DNA of 43,533 bases from Nostocaceae cyanobacterium (GCA_030065825.1 JASJCY010000022.1:1-43533); one strand, 5' to 3'. Counted from the stretch's first letter, positions 1 to 11,453 are shown. The notes: generated by a model not told the origin, from the letters alone. Made by a program: numbers and translations.

Positions 1-199
1 CAAATCTTTTTGATGTAGCTTGGGTTACTCTGCTCAAAGCCGCACTCAAAGAGAAGCCACGACCTGTCTTGCGCGTCTACATGCTACCCCTCCGGGGAAG
101 CAAGCTACAACCCAACAACCGCAACCGATTGCGTTGGGTGGAGGGGCTACGAAATTTCAACACTTCCAAGATTTTTGTCAGTCAACCAGGGTTAAGTCT

Positions 200-228
200 G
201 TATTGCACCCAACCGAAAACCGCTATAT
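200..228. repeat. Dispersed repeat, fragment of the element at 28386-28545
   Basis: This 29-nt block (tattgcacccaaccgaaaac and onward) occurs again as its reverse complement at about 28384-28412, where it forms one end of an inverted-repeat element. Its translation gives the spurious peptide VLHPTENRYI in small ORFs at both sites, so those ORFs are repeat-derived. The remaining sequence before the first gene (1-231) holds no gene I can support. Confidence 0.7.
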
Positions 229-231
229 TTA

Positions 232-3200
232 TCAGATGCTACATGAGACAGGAATTTCAATTACAAACTTAGTACCCTCTCCCGGTACAGAATTACAAAT
301 TAACTGACCTTTATGTTTATCTACAACAATTTGATAGCTAATTGCCAAGCCCAATCCTGTACCACTCCCCACTGCTTTAGTAGTAAAAAATGGGTCAAAT
401 ATTTTTTGTTGTACCCCCTCAGGTATTCCAGAACCGTTATCAGCAATAGAAATCTTAATATGATTTGAGTCTGTAATTTGAGTATGAATACGAATTTGCA
501 GATTTGGGGTAGAAGAATCTTGAATCCGAATTTCTTCGAGGGCATCAATTGCATTACTGATAATATTCATAAATACCTGATTTAACTGACCAGCATAACA
601 ATTGACTTCTGGAATATTCCCATATTCCTTAATAACTTCAATTGCCGGACAATCGCTTTTTGCCTTCAGTCGATGCTGTAAAATCATCAAAGTATTATCT
701 ATGCCCTCATGAATATCCGCTAACTTCATATCGGATTCATCCAAACGAGAGAAATTGCGTAATCCCAGAACAATAGCCCGAATGCGTGAAGAACCAACTT
801 TCATTGATTCTAGAAGTTTTTGCAAATCTTGTGTCAAGAAATCTAGGTCAATTTCTTCAATAATTTCCTCTACCTTCGAGGAAGGAGTTTGATATTCTTC
901 TTGATAGACAGCAATTAAATTTAGTAAGTCTTGGATATATTGATTAGCATAATTAATATTGCCATGAATAAAATTGATTGGGTTATTAATTTCATGGGCA
1001 ATTCCTGCTACCATTTGACCCAAACTTGACATTTTTTCAGTTTGAATTAATTGAGTTTGGGTATTTTGCAGCTTTTCGAGAGCTTGTTTTAATGATATAT
1101 TCTTTTCGTTGAGTTGTTGTGTTCTCTGGAAGACTTTTTCTTCTAGACTGTGGCTGTATTCTTCTAATTGTTCCTTTGCTGTTGTTAAATTCTTATAGAG
1201 TATGGCATTCTCCAGAGAGATAGCAGCTTGAGTGGTAATCATTTTTAGAAGTTCTAAGCGATCACGTGTAAATGCTCCCAAAGTCAGATTATTTTCTAGA
1301 TAAAGAATACCAATTAATTTGCCTTGATTCAAAATCGGCATACATAACAAACTCTTGGGTTGTTGATGGATAATGTAGGAATCATTCACTAGAGATTCTT
1401 CTATTTGGACATTATCGCTGACAAAAATTTCTAGAGTACGTTTAACGTAATTAATTAAATTAATAGGAACATCATCACTTGACTCTAGGGGAATTGATGG
1501 TAAATCTGTGTAGGTAGAATCGGAATTTAAACTATAACAAATAGCAGTTAGAGTTAATTTTTCACCTGTACTCAAAACCAGAGCGCTTTTAGAAGCTCCA
1601 GCATTTTCCATGACAACTTTTATTAATGTAGAAAGCAGTTGTTCAATTTCGATTTCCCCAGAGATTGCTTGGGATGCTTTCATAGCAGCTGCCAAATCCA
1701 AGAAGTGGGAAATACTTGTATTCGATGAGTCAAGTAGTGTTTTACTATTAGTAGAAATGTGATTGGCAAAAGTGCTTGTTTCACTAGGGATTGGACTTAA
1801 ATTTTCCGACTGGAGAATGGGAGCAAGTAATTGGGGATAACAGTTTGTTAAATAATCAACTTTGGATTTGGCACCCCAGCGACTGTAGCCATAGTAAGCA
1901 TCAGTTAGGTAGGTTTGAGCAATTTTTTGCTTATTCCATTCTAGATAAAACTTAGCCGTAAGTTCCTGAGCAAGAGCTTGTTCCTGGATATATTCGTTTT
2001 CTTGAGCAAGGGAAATAGCGCGATCATATAATTCTATCGCTTCTAATTTATTATCTAAAACTCGGTATTTTTCTGCTTCAACCAGATAATATTTATGCAA
2101 ATAATTCATGGGAGCATAATTTGCCCAATGTCGCATTTTTTCTTGATTTGCTTGTACTTTTTCAAGAATTTGCTGTTGTTCAGATTCTGACACATTAGAA
2201 TATATTGCTAGCCGTGTCAGAGAATCATAAAAATAAAAAACAGGAACAACTAGTTGTCCTCTGACACCATCTAAATATTGTTCTGCTAAGGAAGAATTTT
2301 TAATTGCTTGAGGAAAATCCTCAAATAAATAACACAGAAAAAGTTTATTGAAATATAAATATACAAGTCCACTAGCATCATTTGCTTGGAGGTGAAACTG
2401 TATCATTTTTTTCTCGTCGTAAGCTTCCCCTATTAAACAAAATGAATTATCAGCCAAACCTAGCAGATTTAAGATAGCCTGACGATATATTTCATTATAG
2501 TTAAATATACGCTCTTGTTTGATTCTACTGATGGCATTGCTGTATTCTTCAACTTCCTTTTGAAGCGATTGCAATTCTTGACCAATGAAATATGATGAAT
2601 ATGAGTAACTGTTTAGAGAATAGGCTGCAAATTCTAAATCTCCTGTGGTTAATCCTGTAGAGTAAGCTTCTAGAAGAGGCTTTAATATTTCCCTTATATG
2701 CTGTTTGCGATGCCCGATCAAACACTGAAATGTCTCCAAAACTTTGGCTTTAGTGTCTTTTATATTTAATTTATCCACTAAATTTAAAGACAATGTGCCA
2801 AATTTATAGCCTAAATCTATATCCTGTAGTAACTCAATCAGGATAAAACCGTAAACAACATAAACGAAAGCAGAAAAGGGAGCATTACCATATTTAAGTG
2901 ATAGATTAATCTGTTTACAGCAAATCAATGGCATTAGTTCAGGAATCACTTGATAAGCAAAAGTCATTATATTCGATAAAATGCTCATTCCTGCTAAAGA
3001 ATCCACATCAGTCATCTGGGGTAAATCAAGCAAATCCTCAATATTTCTGTGTGCCAAATTTGAGGTTGTTTCTGCCATTGCTTTCTCGAAATCAGACTGG
3101 CTGGGATTTTCCGGAAAATCTATTCCCAGTAAATTTAGCACTTTTAGCCCAACATTAACCGCTTCTAGACCTTTATTTTGCGCACCATATGCTTGAATTC

Positions 3201-5808
3201 TAATTTCATAAACTTTCACTTTTTCCACTAGTGTTTTTGCACCCTTCAACACTACTTCTATTAATTCCTCTGTCTGCTCAAATTTACCAGCTAAATATGC
3301 CGCTTCTGCTGCTGTTTCATATAAAGATAAAGTTAATTTATATTCCTGTTCCCAACTATCATCTGCTAATAATTTAATCCCAGTATTCAAATAATTAAAA
3401 GCTGCCCTATAAGCCGTTGATACTAAAGCTCTACGTCCGGCAGTCAAATTCATGCACGCTAATTCATAGGGTTGTATATATAAATCACCCCCGGAGATGA
3501 TTAACTCCACTGCCATATTCAATTGGTTTACCAGGGCAAAAATAATTGCATTCCGCTCTTCAATAGGAGTATTTTGCAACAATAATTGACCAATTTTTAA
3601 ATGAATTTTTTGTTTTTTGTTTTCGGCTATCAAACCATAAGCAGCTTGCTGTACCCTGTCATGAATAAATTTATATTGGGGTAATTGTGAATTAGCGATG
3701 TCAAGTTTATTTTCAGTTTCTACTTCTGAACTACCAATCCTATACTGGTTTAACTCGTAAGACTCATTCGCAGATATAACTAACCCTTCTATTAAGGCTT
3801 CCCACAAGTCTGCTGCTGTATCAACTTCAGATTTTTCGTATACAATTGCTAAAGTTTTTAAGTCAAATGTATTGCCAATACAAGCAGCTAGTTTTAATAC
3901 TTGTTGAGTATGTCTTGGTAATTTCCTCAACTGAGTAGCCATAAACTCCACGACATCATCTGTGAGTGCTGATGCCTTGATTTTTTCCAGGTCATATTCC
4001 CAATAACGGACTTCAAAATTAAATTTAATTAGTCCATCATTATGTAAAGACTTGAGAAACTGAGTGGCAAAAAACGGGTTACCTTTGGTTTTTGCAAATA
4101 CCAATTGATTCAAAGGAACAGCAATTTGTTCTTGACAATGCAGGGTATCGGCAATCAAAAAGTTTAATTCACCCTGAGTTAACGGTTCTAGAGTAATAGT
4201 ATTAATTATGGCTTGGGTTTGTTCAATATCTTTGAGTGTTAAATAAAGTGGATGTGTTTTGGAAACTTCGTTATCCCGATATGCACCAATTAACAGCAAA
4301 CCTTGTTGAGTTTCCTCTGTATTTTCCCCTTCCTCACCAGAGAAATTTGACTGATTGGGACTCATTAATAATTCGATGAATTTTAATGAAGCTGCATCTG
4401 CCCATTGCAAATCATCTAGGAATATAACTAAAGGATGGTCTTTAGTGGCAAAAATCTGAATAAATTTTTGAAATAGTAAATTGAAACGATTTTGGGCAGC
4501 ATTACCAGAAAGTTGAGTAATTTCTGGTTGTTTGCCAATAATTAATTCCAAATCGGGAATAATATCAATAATTACCTGAGCTTGTTCCCCCAAAGCTTGA
4601 AGCACCCTGTTTTTCCACTGTTGAATTTGGGCATCACTTTCTGAAAGCAGTTGTGCAATTAAGTCGCTAAAAGCTTGTACAAATCCTGAAAAAGGTACAT
4701 CTCTTTGAACTTGATCAAATTTGCCTTTGATGAAGTAGCTGTGTCGCTGCACCATCGGTTTGTGGACTTCGTTGACCACAGCGGTTTTACCAATACCTGA
4801 GTAACCCGCTACTAATATCATTTCACTATTTCCCTGACTTACTCTCTCAAATGCTGCGAGTAAGTTGTGAATTTCTATTTCTCGACCGTAAAGTTTTTCG
4901 GAAATCACAAAACGGTCATAGATATCTTGGGTTCCTAACTCAAAACATGTAATATTTCCCCTCTCCTGCCATTGCTGCAAACATAGCTGTAAGTCATGCT
5001 TTAACCCCAAGCTACTCTGATAACGTTCTTCAGCATTTTTTGCCATTAGCTTGCTGACAATATCAGACAAAATGGCAGGTATATTGGAATTAATATTACT
5101 GGCTGTTGGCGGTTTTTTGGCAATGTGACAGTGTACCAATTCCATGGAGTCAGTGGTGGTAAAAGGTAACTGTCCTGTAAGCAGTTCAAAAAAGGTCACA
5201 CCAAGGCAATAAAAATCGCTGCGATAGTCAATACCCCGGTTCATTCTTCCCGTTTGTTCCGGGGAAATATAAGCCAAAGTACCTTCTAAAATATTGGGGT
5301 TACTAAGAACCTGCACTTCTCTTGGCAGCAGGGAAGCGATACTAAAGTCGATAATTCTAACTTCCCCTGTACTGGGTTTAATCAGAATATTGGCAGGTTT
5401 AATATCTTTGTGAATAATGCGATTTTTATGTATTAAATCGAGAATAGAAGCGATTTGAATTGCAATTTCGATAAAATGACCGATAAAATGAGGATTACTC
5501 CTGATTTTTTCATTTTCCCATGTCTCTATTTCTTTTTTCAGGGAAATACCGCCAAAGTCCTCTATTACCAAAGCATAGCTATTTTGGTAGCTTTCTATAC
5601 TGTGTATTTTAACAATTCCATCAATATCTAAGTGTTTTGTAATACTGTATTGATTACGAAATTGCGCTATATCACTGAAGCTAGGATATTGATTCCGCAT
5701 CAATTTGATAACTACAGGCGTTTGATCTTTTTCTCTGATAGCACGATAAACTAGGCTTTTATTGCCCGAGTAGATTTTTTCCTTGATCTGATAACCTGTT
5801 ATTAACAT
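232..5808 (-). CDS. Giant Ser/Thr kinase - AAA ATPase - GAF - histidine kinase signalling protein
   Basis: A protein of about 1858 residues combining four signalling modules. Residues 1-270 are a Hanks-type Ser/Thr kinase with HKDIKPANI in the catalytic loop; the usual DFG reads DFS. Residues 310-650 are a predicted AAA_16-type ATPase with Walker A GYSGIGKT near 337 and a Walker B-like FLDDLQWAD near 465. A long helical, TPR-like region follows, then a GAF domain at about 1390-1540 and a coiled coil. The C-terminus is a histidine kinase with H-box [11 protein letters not shown] near 1605 and an ATPase domain ([18 protein letters not shown]) to the end. No transmembrane segment is evident, so it is probably cytoplasmic. 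The family is common in filamentous cyanobacteria, usually with unknown input. The start is the ATG at 5808; a GTG lies one codon earlier. A response regulator lies upstream on the same strand and is a plausible partner. Confidence 0.95.
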   Translation of the reverse strand: MLITGYQIKEKIYSGNKSLVYRAIREKDQTPVVIKLMRNQYPSFSDIAQFRNQYSITKHLDIDGIVKIHSIESYQNSYALVIEDFGGISLKKEIETWENEKIRSNPHFIGHFIEIAIQIASILDLIHKNRIIHKDIKPANILIKPSTGEVRIIDFSIASLLPREVQVLSNPNILEGTLAYISPEQTGRMNRGIDYRSDFYCLGVTFFELLTGQLPFTTTDSMELVHCHIAKKPPTASNINSNIPAILSDIVSKLMAKNAEERYQSSLGLKHDLQLCLQQWQERGNITCFELGTQDIYDRFVISEKLYGREIEIHNLLAAFERVSQGNSEMILVAGYSGIGKTAVVNEVHKPMVQRHSYFIKGKFDQVQRDVPFSGFVQAFSDLIAQLLSESDAQIQQWKNRVLQALGEQAQVIIDIIPDLELIIGKQPEITQLSGNAAQNRFNLLFQKFIQIFATKDHPLVIFLDDLQWADAASLKFIELLMSPNQSNFSGEEGENTEETQQGLLLIGAYRDNEVSKTHPLYLTLKDIEQTQAIINTITLEPLTQGELNFLIADTLHCQEQIAVPLNQLVFAKTKGNPFFATQFLKSLHNDGLIKFNFEVRYWEYDLEKIKASALTDDVVEFMATQLRKLPRHTQQVLKLAACIGNTFDLKTLAIVYEKSEVDTAADLWEALIEGLVISANESYELNQYRIGSSEVETENKLDIANSQLPQYKFIHDRVQQAAYGLIAENKKQKIHLKIGQLLLQNTPIEERNAIIFALVNQLNMAVELIISGGDLYIQPYELACMNLTAGRRALVSTAYRAAFNYLNTGIKLLADDSWEQEYKLTLSLYETAAEAAYLAGKFEQTEELIEVVLKGAKTLVEKVKVYEIRIQAYGAQNKGLEAVNVGLKVLNLLGIDFPENPSQSDFEKAMAETTSNLAHRNIEDLLDLPQMTDVDSLAGMSILSNIMTFAYQVIPELMPLICCKQINLSLKYGNAPFSAFVYVVYGFILIELLQDIDLGYKFGTLSLNLVDKLNIKDTKAKVLETFQCLIGHRKQHIREILKPLLEAYSTGLTTGDLEFAAYSLNSYSYSSYFIGQELQSLQKEVEEYSNAISRIKQERIFNYNEIYRQAILNLLGLADNSFCLIGEAYDEKKMIQFHLQANDASGLVYLYFNKLFLCYLFEDFPQAIKNSSLAEQYLDGVRGQLVVPVFYFYDSLTRLAIYSNVSESEQQQILEKVQANQEKMRHWANYAPMNYLHKYYLVEAEKYRVLDNKLEAIELYDRAISLAQENEYIQEQALAQELTAKFYLEWNKQKIAQTYLTDAYYGYSRWGAKSKVDYLTNCYPQLLAPILQSENLSPIPSETSTFANHISTNSKTLLDSSNTSISHFLDLAAAMKASQAISGEIEIEQLLSTLIKVVMENAGASKSALVLSTGEKLTLTAICYSLNSDSTYTDLPSIPLESSDDVPINLINYVKRTLEIFVSDNVQIEESLVNDSYIIHQQPKSLLCMPILNQGKLIGILYLENNLTLGAFTRDRLELLKMITTQAAISLENAILYKNLTTAKEQLEEYSHSLEEKVFQRTQQLNEKNISLKQALEKLQNTQTQLIQTEKMSSLGQMVAGIAHEINNPINFIHGNINYANQYIQDLLNLIAVYQEEYQTPSSKVEEIIEEIDLDFLTQDLQKLLESMKVGSSRIRAIVLGLRNFSRLDESDMKLADIHEGIDNTLMILQHRLKAKSDCPAIEVIKEYGNIPEVNCYAGQLNQVFMNIISNAIDALEEIRIQDSSTPNLQIRIHTQITDSNHIKISIADNGSGIPEGVQQKIFDPFFTTKAVGSGTGLGLAISYQIVVDKHKGQLICNSVPGEGTKFVIEIPVSCSI

Positions 5809-6218
5809 CACAGTATTTAAAATAACTAAATATAAATTGACATTATCAGTATATTCTTAATTATTCCCTGGTATTCCTGATTTCTATCACAACCATTGAT
5901 TTTTTTTCGTTAGAGGATTTAACCTGTGCTGACTGCAAAAGCTGAAAAATCCTGCTTCATCAGAATTTTTCAGGTCATATCTTGCACTATTCTCAATAAC
6001 CATGGAGAAAGCGAGGCAGCGCGTTGGTGAGGCAGTGCGGTCTTGGGGGTTTCCCCCATGAGCAACTGCCGAAAGGGTTCCCCGACTTAAAGCGACTGCC
6101 GGGGTTTATGAATGAAAAATTAAGTCTTTGACAGGTTAATATTCGCATCGGAACCCGGTTTCTGACCTAGGTTCATTCCACTGTGTTAAGGCACGAAATA
6201 TAATGAATTCAGCCAATA
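5809..6218. other. Intergenic region with hairpin-forming repeat
   Basis: This gap of about 410 bp separates the response regulator from the giant kinase. It carries a perfect palindrome, tgggggtttccccca, near 6043-6058. The palindrome is followed by a tail (tgagcaact) that recurs word for word at about 11870-11893. Around it are GC-rich repeats (gaggcagcgcg, gaaagggttccccgac) typical of mobile palindromes. I see no gene. The hairpin would lie in any transcript running from the regulator into the kinase. Confidence 0.5.
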
Positions 6219-6791
6219 TTATTTGATTTTTTGTTTAATAAAGGTAACAACCTGAGTTAGTTGTTTCTTCAAACTATCAATTTCTGCTTGCATCTTGTTA
6301 ATTTTGTCATTAAGTGCCTTAATTTCAGCAGCGGAATTGCCTCCAGCAGCTACGGTCGCTGATGTGCCATTAGTAGCATTACCTACTGCTTGGGCTGGTT
6401 GTGTTCTGGGTAGCTTAGCCTTTGCCATTGCTGATTTGATGGCATTAACCACTTGCTTTTGGTCAAAAGGCTTGCCAAGAAATTCAAAATATTGAAATGG
6501 TTCGGGAATTTTCTCGACTACCTCATTCTTACTCCCAGACATGATTACCAAGGGGATTTTCCTTAATTCCGGCTGTTTTTGAATATGTTGGTAAACATCC
6601 CAGCCAGTCATTTTTGGCAATAAAAAATCCAGCATAATCAGACTAAATTTTTCTTGACCGATCAAATTCAATCCTTCTAGCCCATCTTTGGCTTCTACGA
6701 CCTCAAAGTTACCTAACGCTAACAGCATTTCCCGTATTTTTACTTGGATAACTTTAGTGTCATCGATAACTAAAATTTTGTTGCTTGCCAC
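6219..6791 (-). CDS. Response regulator: receiver domain with C-terminal coiled coil
   Basis: A single-domain response regulator of 190 residues. The receiver domain spans about 1-120 with acidic pocket D10-D11, phosphoacceptor D55 (IMLDFLLPKM), the switch Ser in VIMSGS and the conserved Lys in FLGKPF. No DNA-binding output domain follows. Instead there is a low-complexity Ala/Asn/Gly linker and a C-terminal heptad-patterned helix (about 153-190, KALNDKINKMQAEIDSLKKQ), suggesting oligomerisation or partner docking. The start is GTG at 6791 with only a weak purine stretch upstream. It lies upstream of and codirectional with the giant kinase/histidine kinase gene, with a repeat-bearing 410-bp gap between, so a two-component partnership is plausible but unproven. 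Confidence 0.9.
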   Translation of the reverse strand: MASNKILVIDDTKVIQVKIREMLLALGNFEVVEAKDGLEGLNLIGQEKFSLIMLDFLLPKMTGWDVYQHIQKQPELRKIPLVIMSGSKNEVVEKIPEPFQYFEFLGKPFDQKQVVNAIKSAMAKAKLPRTQPAQAVGNATNGTSATVAAGGNSAAEIKALNDKINKMQAEIDSLKKQLTQVVTFIKQKIK

Positions 6792-7201
6792 AATTCTTAC
6801 TCTAATAGAAACTATAGGGGTAGACTGCTTTTGCCCCGATTAGGACAAAGAATGTTCCCACTATATCCAACATTTATGTAGATTGGGGGAGAGTATATTT
6901 TGGGAGAAGTAAAAAAATTTTAAGTATTTGGTAAAATTTTCAGCTACGTTATTACCGATGTTTTAATAGTGATATTTAAGACCCTGTTGTTTTAGAGGTT
7001 TCTCTGAAGAGGGAATAGGGAATAGGGAACAGGGAATAGGCTAGATGTAGCGTCAGCTTTCCCACACTAAGCAGGTAGGCATAATTAAATGTAATGTCAA
7101 AACCTTAATGTTTGGTTAATAAACCCGATTTCTCTATTCTTACCCTCCAATGGTACAAGATATAACATATTTTTCTAGTTTAGATTTTTGCTTACTTTTG
7201 T
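6792..7201. other. Intergenic region between divergent genes, with short repeats
   Basis: This region must hold the promoters of the response regulator (minus) and lipA (plus). At 7012-7040 it carries a gggaata/gggaaca short tandem repeat. At about 7068-7096 it carries one end (gcaggtaggcataattaaat) of the dispersed element that is complete at 39618-39791. I could not fix a promoter with confidence. Confidence 0.5.
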
Positions 7202-8104
7202 ATGACTTCCAGTAACAAAGCGCAACTTAAATCAGAAATTATGGCGATGCCTGCCTGGTTACGTCGTCCCATTGGTAAAGCCAGCGAACTTTCCACCGTA
7301 CAGCGGATTATTAAGCAACGCCAAATTCACACTATTTGCGAAGAGGGACGGTGCCCCAATCGGGGAGAATGCTACGCCCAGGGAACGGCAACTTTTTTAC
7401 TGATGGGACCAACATGCACCAGGTCTTGTGCTTTTTGTCAAGTAGATAAAGGTCATGCCCCTATGGAAATCGACCCCCAAGAACCGCAAAAGGTAGCAGA
7501 GGCAGTACAGATTTTAGGATTACGTTATGTGGTGCTGACTTCCGTAGCTAGGGATGACTTGTCAGATCAAGGTGCAGGTCATTTTGTCCAGACTATGGAA
7601 GCTATTCGCCAGTTCAACCCAGACACCCAAATAGAGGTGCTAACACCAGATTTTTGGGGTGGTGCTGGTGCAGGTGAGTCAGGACAACGCCAGCGCATTG
7701 CCATGATTGTCACAGCCAAGCCTGCTTGTTATAACCACAATATCGAGACAGTACGTCGCTTAACCCCACCAGTACGACGGGGTGCAAAATATGATCGCTC
7801 GTTACGGGTACTGCAAATGGTTAAAGAAGTTGACCCCTCTATTCCCACCAAATCTGGTTTGATGTTGGGACATGGTGAAACCCTAGAGGAAGTCACACAA
7901 GCCATGGCAGATTTAAGGAAAGTGGAGTGCGATCGCATCACTATCGGTCAGTATATGCGTCCTTCCCTAGAACATCTGCCAGTGCAAAAATATTGGACAC
8001 CAGAAGAATTTGACCAATTGGGGGAAATTGCACGAGAAATGGGATTTTCCCACGTCCGTTCCGGTCCTTTAGTTCGTAGTTCCTACCACGCTGGGGAAGA
8101 GTAG
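7202..8104 (+). CDS. lipA: Lipoyl synthase (radical SAM)
   Basis: Lipoyl synthase inserts two sulfur atoms into protein-bound octanoyl groups to make the lipoyl cofactor of 2-oxoacid dehydrogenases and glycine cleavage H protein. The 300-residue length is normal. The auxiliary iron-sulfur cluster ligands are C46, C51 and C57 ([12 protein letters not shown]), and the radical SAM cluster ligands are C72, C76 and C79 (CTRSCAFC). [17 protein letters not shown] and the terminal RSSYHAGE, which carries the conserved serine, are all present. A short Gly/Ala-rich insertion follows TPDFWGG. The gene stands alone. Cyanobacteria often carry two lipA paralogues, and I cannot tell which one this is. Confidence 0.97.
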   Translation: MTSSNKAQLKSEIMAMPAWLRRPIGKASELSTVQRIIKQRQIHTICEEGRCPNRGECYAQGTATFLLMGPTCTRSCAFCQVDKGHAPMEIDPQEPQKVAEAVQILGLRYVVLTSVARDDLSDQGAGHFVQTMEAIRQFNPDTQIEVLTPDFWGGAGAGESGQRQRIAMIVTAKPACYNHNIETVRRLTPPVRRGAKYDRSLRVLQMVKEVDPSIPTKSGLMLGHGETLEEVTQAMADLRKVECDRITIGQYMRPSLEHLPVQKYWTPEEFDQLGEIAREMGFSHVRSGPLVRSSYHAGEE

Positions 8105-8140
8105 GAAGAGGGGGAGATAGGGAAGAGGGGGAGATGGGGA

Positions 8141-8164
8141 GGTAGGGGCGCAATGCTTGCGCCC
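8141..8164. repeat. Palindromic repeat gggcgcaatgcttgcgccc downstream of lipA
   Basis: A near-perfect 19-bp palindrome directly after a purine-rich (aagagggggaga) stretch that follows the lipA stop. The same palindrome recurs at 8380-8460, 13036-13053, 13141-13320 and, degenerate, near 24382. It could form a hairpin in the lipA 3' end, but no T-tract follows, so I do not call it a terminator. Confidence 0.7.
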
Positions 8165-8167
8165 GTA

Positions 8168-8371
8168 ATACCAATTTGCATTCACAACCGTAATGCGCGA
8201 AATTCCCATTTCCAACTCCACCAATAGTCATAGGCATGGAAATTAAATATGCGTCAGCTACAACCCTTGTTCCAGACGTAAAATTTTACGTCTGGAACAT
8301 TCTTTTTCACCAGATGTCTAATCCCGAATACCGATTTTGAGAGTTACGTTTTAAAACGCGGATTGGTATAA
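8168..8371. repeat. Nested MITE-like elements: outer ataccaat element containing a palindromic insert
   Basis: The outer ends are an inverted pair, ataccaatttgc (about 8170) and gcggattggtata (about 8358-8370). They match the termini of the elements at 20710-20811 and 43262-43351. Inside, at about 8224-8320, lies a second element ending in caccagatgtcta (8308-8320) with a core hairpin ttccagacgta / tacgtctggaa. This is the same family as 11997-12089 and 21348-21443. I read it as one palindrome inserted into another. Confidence 0.65.
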
Positions 8372-8462
8372 GCCTCCTGGGCGCAAGGATTGTGCCGCGC
8401 CTCCTGGGCGCAAGGATTGTGCCCCTACTCCTAACTCCTGGGCGCAAGCATTGCGCCCCTAC
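8371..8462. repeat. Cluster of gggcgcaag-type palindromes
   Basis: Three tandem, variably decayed copies of cctgggcgcaagnattgygcccctac lie immediately downstream of the natD stop on the minus strand. They are the same family as the array at 13141-13321. They could fold in the natD 3' end. Confidence 0.7.
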
Positions 8463-8467
8463 TCCTA

Positions 8468-9334
8468 TTAAATCGTGCCTTTAAATAAACCTTTGGGACG
8501 CACTAACAGGACTATAATCATGATTAGCAGGGCTATGGCTTGTTTATACTGAGAACCCAGCCAGAGAGTGCTGACTTCTTGAGCTATACCAATGATAAAG
8601 GCAGCGGCGATCGCTCCATAGGGGTTGCCGATTCCCCCCAAAATTACTGATGCAAATAGGGGCAAAATTAAAAACCAACCCATATTTGGACGCACCGCTG
8701 TAATTAAACCATACATACTGCCCCCTAAAGAAGTTAAACTACCAGTAATTACCCAAGTCCAGAGTATTACTTGGTCAACGTTAATACCAGAAACCCTGGC
8801 TAAATCTAAGTCGTCCGCTACAGCCCGCATGGCTTTGCCAATTTTGGTATTTTGCAGCAAATAGTGCAGAAGCCCAATTGCGACTACAGCCAAAGCCAGA
8901 ACCAAGACTTGATTTTGTGGCACTTTTAAACCCCCAATATCCCAAGCAGGGGCGATGGAAACGTCGTAGTTTTTGTTACTGCCGCCCCAAATGAAAATAA
9001 TCCCATTGCGTAGGAATAATGCCAGTCCAATGGAGATAATAATAAAGGTAGTGGAAGTAGCGCGAATTGAGCGCATCTTTGACCACAGAAGCTTTTCAGA
9101 CAAAATCATTGCTGTGATCGTTCCCAGGGCTGCTATCACCATGGACAGCCAAAGATTTACCCCTAGGGAATTGGTAAGTAGTGTCAAATAAGCTCCCAGA
9201 GTCAGAAAATCACCATGGGCAAAGTTAGATAACCGTAAAATCCCGTAGGTGAGAGTCAGCCCTACGGCTGCTAAGGCAATAATGCTTCCGACTGCAATAC
9301 CGTTAACAATTAATTGAGCTAGTTGTATATCCAT
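8468..9334 (-). CDS. natD: Branched-chain/neutral amino acid ABC transporter permease, LivH/NatD type
   Basis: A 288-residue integral membrane permease of the LivH family. In cyanobacteria, NatD is one membrane subunit of the N-I neutral amino acid uptake system, together with NatA, NatB, NatC and NatE. The sequence begins with the characteristic GIAVGSIIALAAVGLTLTYG and LSNFAHGDF motifs. It has about eight hydrophobic helices and carries the cytoplasmic loop that contacts the ATPase (AVADDLDLARVSGI). It ends in VLLVRPKGLFKG, typical of the family. The ATG at 9334 fits the usual start. No other transporter subunit is adjacent in this window, which is normal because cyanobacterial nat genes are scattered. 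The assignment to NatD rather than another LivH paralogue is from recall. Confidence 0.85.
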   Translation of the reverse strand: MDIQLAQLIVNGIAVGSIIALAAVGLTLTYGILRLSNFAHGDFLTLGAYLTLLTNSLGVNLWLSMVIAALGTITAMILSEKLLWSKMRSIRATSTTFIIISIGLALFLRNGIIFIWGGSNKNYDVSIAPAWDIGGLKVPQNQVLVLALAVVAIGLLHYLLQNTKIGKAMRAVADDLDLARVSGINVDQVILWTWVITGSLTSLGGSMYGLITAVRPNMGWFLILPLFASVILGGIGNPYGAIAAAFIIGIAQEVSTLWLGSQYKQAIALLIMIIVLLVRPKGLFKGTI

Positions 9335-9620
9335 GCACCAATATTGAATTCTAGTTTCTGTGAAATACCATTAAGGATGTTAATCTGGGAGTTTACTATC
9401 AAAGGGGAGGCAATGAGGAAATATCCTAGAGATAGGATAAATCCCGTCTTGTCGTGCCAAAATCATTAAAAAACTCTTAGTTAATCATTTTTATGCAAAA
9501 ACTACATTCGACAATATGTATTTTTGGTTTATAAATAGAAAAGTAGTTGTGAGCTAATATACATAGAATGTCGTTTACAATTTTGTATCAACCCAAACTT
9601 GTTAATCGGTCTAGTTGACC
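9335..9620. other. Divergent intergenic region between natD and the hybrid kinase
   Basis: About 285 bp with promoters needed in both directions. The region is AT-rich near the kinase. I found no palindrome or recognisable NtcA-type site (GTA-N8-TAC) in it. Confidence 0.3.
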
Positions 9621-11453
9621 ATGCAGCAGTATTCAAGCTTACCAGAACAGAACTCACGGATAGACGAAATGCCAACAGTTTTGGCGACAATTGAACAACT
9701 TCGTGGCGAATTGTGGCTGGAACGCTGTTTGAACCAGCTGCAAAGTCGTTTTAATGATTGTTTGCTTTGTGCCTTTGTCCCGGAAAAGGAAACTGCATCA
9801 CCAGAAGCAATAATCTTGCAAACTCTGGTAGACGAGCTGACCATAGCTTTGAAAAATACTAGAGTGGCGATTGTAATTTTTCAACCAGCAGCTGATGTGG
9901 GTAAAGTTAGTTATGTTTGTTCTTTGCCAGAAGATGATTTACAGTCTTCATTGGCAGAAATAACCCTCGCTGATGGTAAAAAGCTGCAATTACAATTACA
10001 ACAACAGATAAACATCGAAGATTTACAGCAGCTAGAACAGCAACAACCCCAGTTGGCTTGGCGTTTAACTAATGATTCTGTGAGGGTGATGGCATGGCTA
10101 ATTACAGCAAAAATCCCCCTAGATTCTGATTATGATGCACCACAAGGGGCACAATTGCAGCTGAATGAGCAATTTATCCATAGCGCTACTAAACAATGTG
10201 CGATCGCCCTGACTCAACTGAGAAAAACACAATCTTTACAGCAAACTTGTGAAAATTTAGAAAAAGTCAATCAGGAACTGGAACGTACTAATCTACTCAA
10301 AAATCAGTTTCTAGCAAATACCAGTCACGAAATTCGCACTCCTCTAAGTTCAATTCTTGGCTTTACCCAGCTGTTATTGGCACAAGGTTACAATCCTGAG
10401 AGAGAACGTCACCAAGAATATTTAAATATTATGCTCTCCAGTGGTAGACATTTGCTGGAGTTAATCAATGATATTTTGGATCTCTCCAAAATTGAAGCTA
10501 ACCAATTAGAAATCCAGTGGGATACTGTAGAGATCGCACCACTGTGTCAAAATGTTCTGGCATTGGTAAAGGAGAAAGCTGCTAATAAGGGCTTAAAACT
10601 ACAGTTTGATATCGATTCTAATATCACAACTCTCATAGCTGATTCTTTGCGACTGAAGCAAATGCTGTTGAATTTGCTGTTTAATGCCCTTAAATTCACC
10701 AGTACAGGAGCTGTTGGCTTACAGGTTCAACTCCAAGATTTATACGTCCATTTTACCGTTTGGGACACCGGTGTTGGCATTTCCCCAGAACAGCAATCAC
10801 AACTATTTCAACCTTATTGCCAAATTGCTAATGGTGCAGCTAATCGTGAAGAAGGTACTGGTTTGGGCTTGGTTGTAACTAGCAAACTTGCTCAACTTCA
10901 GGGTGGTTGGATAGAAGTGGAATCCCAAGTTAATCAAGGTTCCCGCTTCACCATTGTTTTACCCCTCAATCAAGCTTCACAATCCAAGTTAGGATCTGAA
11001 CAAGGAAAACAGGAACATCAGGCTGATACAGATAGAAATAATCCACCAAAGTCCTGTGACTCTACCGAATCCGCAAATATTTTACTAGTAGAAGATCATA
11101 TCCCCAATGCTCAGATGATACAGACTTACCTGAAGAAATTAGGTTACCAGGTCAATTGGGTGAAAAATATTAGCGAAATGTGGACACAATTAAGACAAAT
11201 CCATCCCACAGTGATTTTAATTGATGTGAAATTACCTGATGGTAATGGACTCGAAGTTGTGCAACAGTTGAGGGAAGATAAAAAATATAATCAAATACCT
11301 ATAATTGCCCAAACCGCCATGGCAATGAAAGGCGATTGCGACACTTGTTTGAATGCTGGGGTCAATGAGTATATTTCTAAACCCATCAACTTATCTTTCT
11401 TAGCAAATGCGATCGCAAAATACTCCACTCCTCCAGCACAGGATAGTGAATGA
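9621..11453 (+). CDS. Hybrid sensor histidine kinase with C-terminal receiver
   Basis: A soluble hybrid kinase of about 610 residues. Residues 1-200 form an N-terminal sensory region of unclear family, possibly GAF- or DICT-like, without membrane segments. A short coiled coil leads into the dimerisation domain with the phosphorylatable His near 236 (NTSHEIRTPLSS). The ATP-binding domain has NLLFNALKFT (N box), DTGVGISPE (G1) and GTGLGLVVTSK (G2). A linker leads to the receiver (about 490-605) with ILLVED, phosphoacceptor D535 (ILIDVKLPDGNG), AQTAMAMKGD and ISKPI. I chose ATG 9621; a TTG lies two codons upstream. No partner regulator is adjacent, so phosphotransfer probably continues elsewhere. 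Confidence 0.93.
   Translation: MQQYSSLPEQNSRIDEMPTVLATIEQLRGELWLERCLNQLQSRFNDCLLCAFVPEKETASPEAIILQTLVDELTIALKNTRVAIVIFQPAADVGKVSYVCSLPEDDLQSSLAEITLADGKKLQLQLQQQINIEDLQQLEQQQPQLAWRLTNDSVRVMAWLITAKIPLDSDYDAPQGAQLQLNEQFIHSATKQCAIALTQLRKTQSLQQTCENLEKVNQELERTNLLKNQFLANTSHEIRTPLSSILGFTQLLLAQGYNPERERHQEYLNIMLSSGRHLLELINDILDLSKIEANQLEIQWDTVEIAPLCQNVLALVKEKAANKGLKLQFDIDSNITTLIADSLRLKQMLLNLLFNALKFTSTGAVGLQVQLQDLYVHFTVWDTGVGISPEQQSQLFQPYCQIANGAANREEGTGLGLVVTSKLAQLQGGWIEVESQVNQGSRFTIVLPLNQASQSKLGSEQGKQEHQADTDRNNPPKSCDSTESANILLVEDHIPNAQMIQTYLKKLGYQVNWVKNISEMWTQLRQIHPTVILIDVKLPDGNGLEVVQQLREDKKYNQIPIIAQTAMAMKGDCDTCLNAGVNEYISKPINLSFLANAIAKYSTPPAQDSE

Noticed and set aside
20-307. Open frame of 95 codons at the window start, plus an overlapping 67-codon frame
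   Set aside because: It overlaps the end of the giant kinase gene and includes the dispersed repeat at 200-228; its VLHPTENRYI peptide also appears in a repeat-derived frame at 28213-28500.
9335-9620. NtcA-binding site before natD
   Set aside because: A GTA...TAC pair near 9543-9562 has a 14-bp spacer rather than eight, so it does not fit the site.
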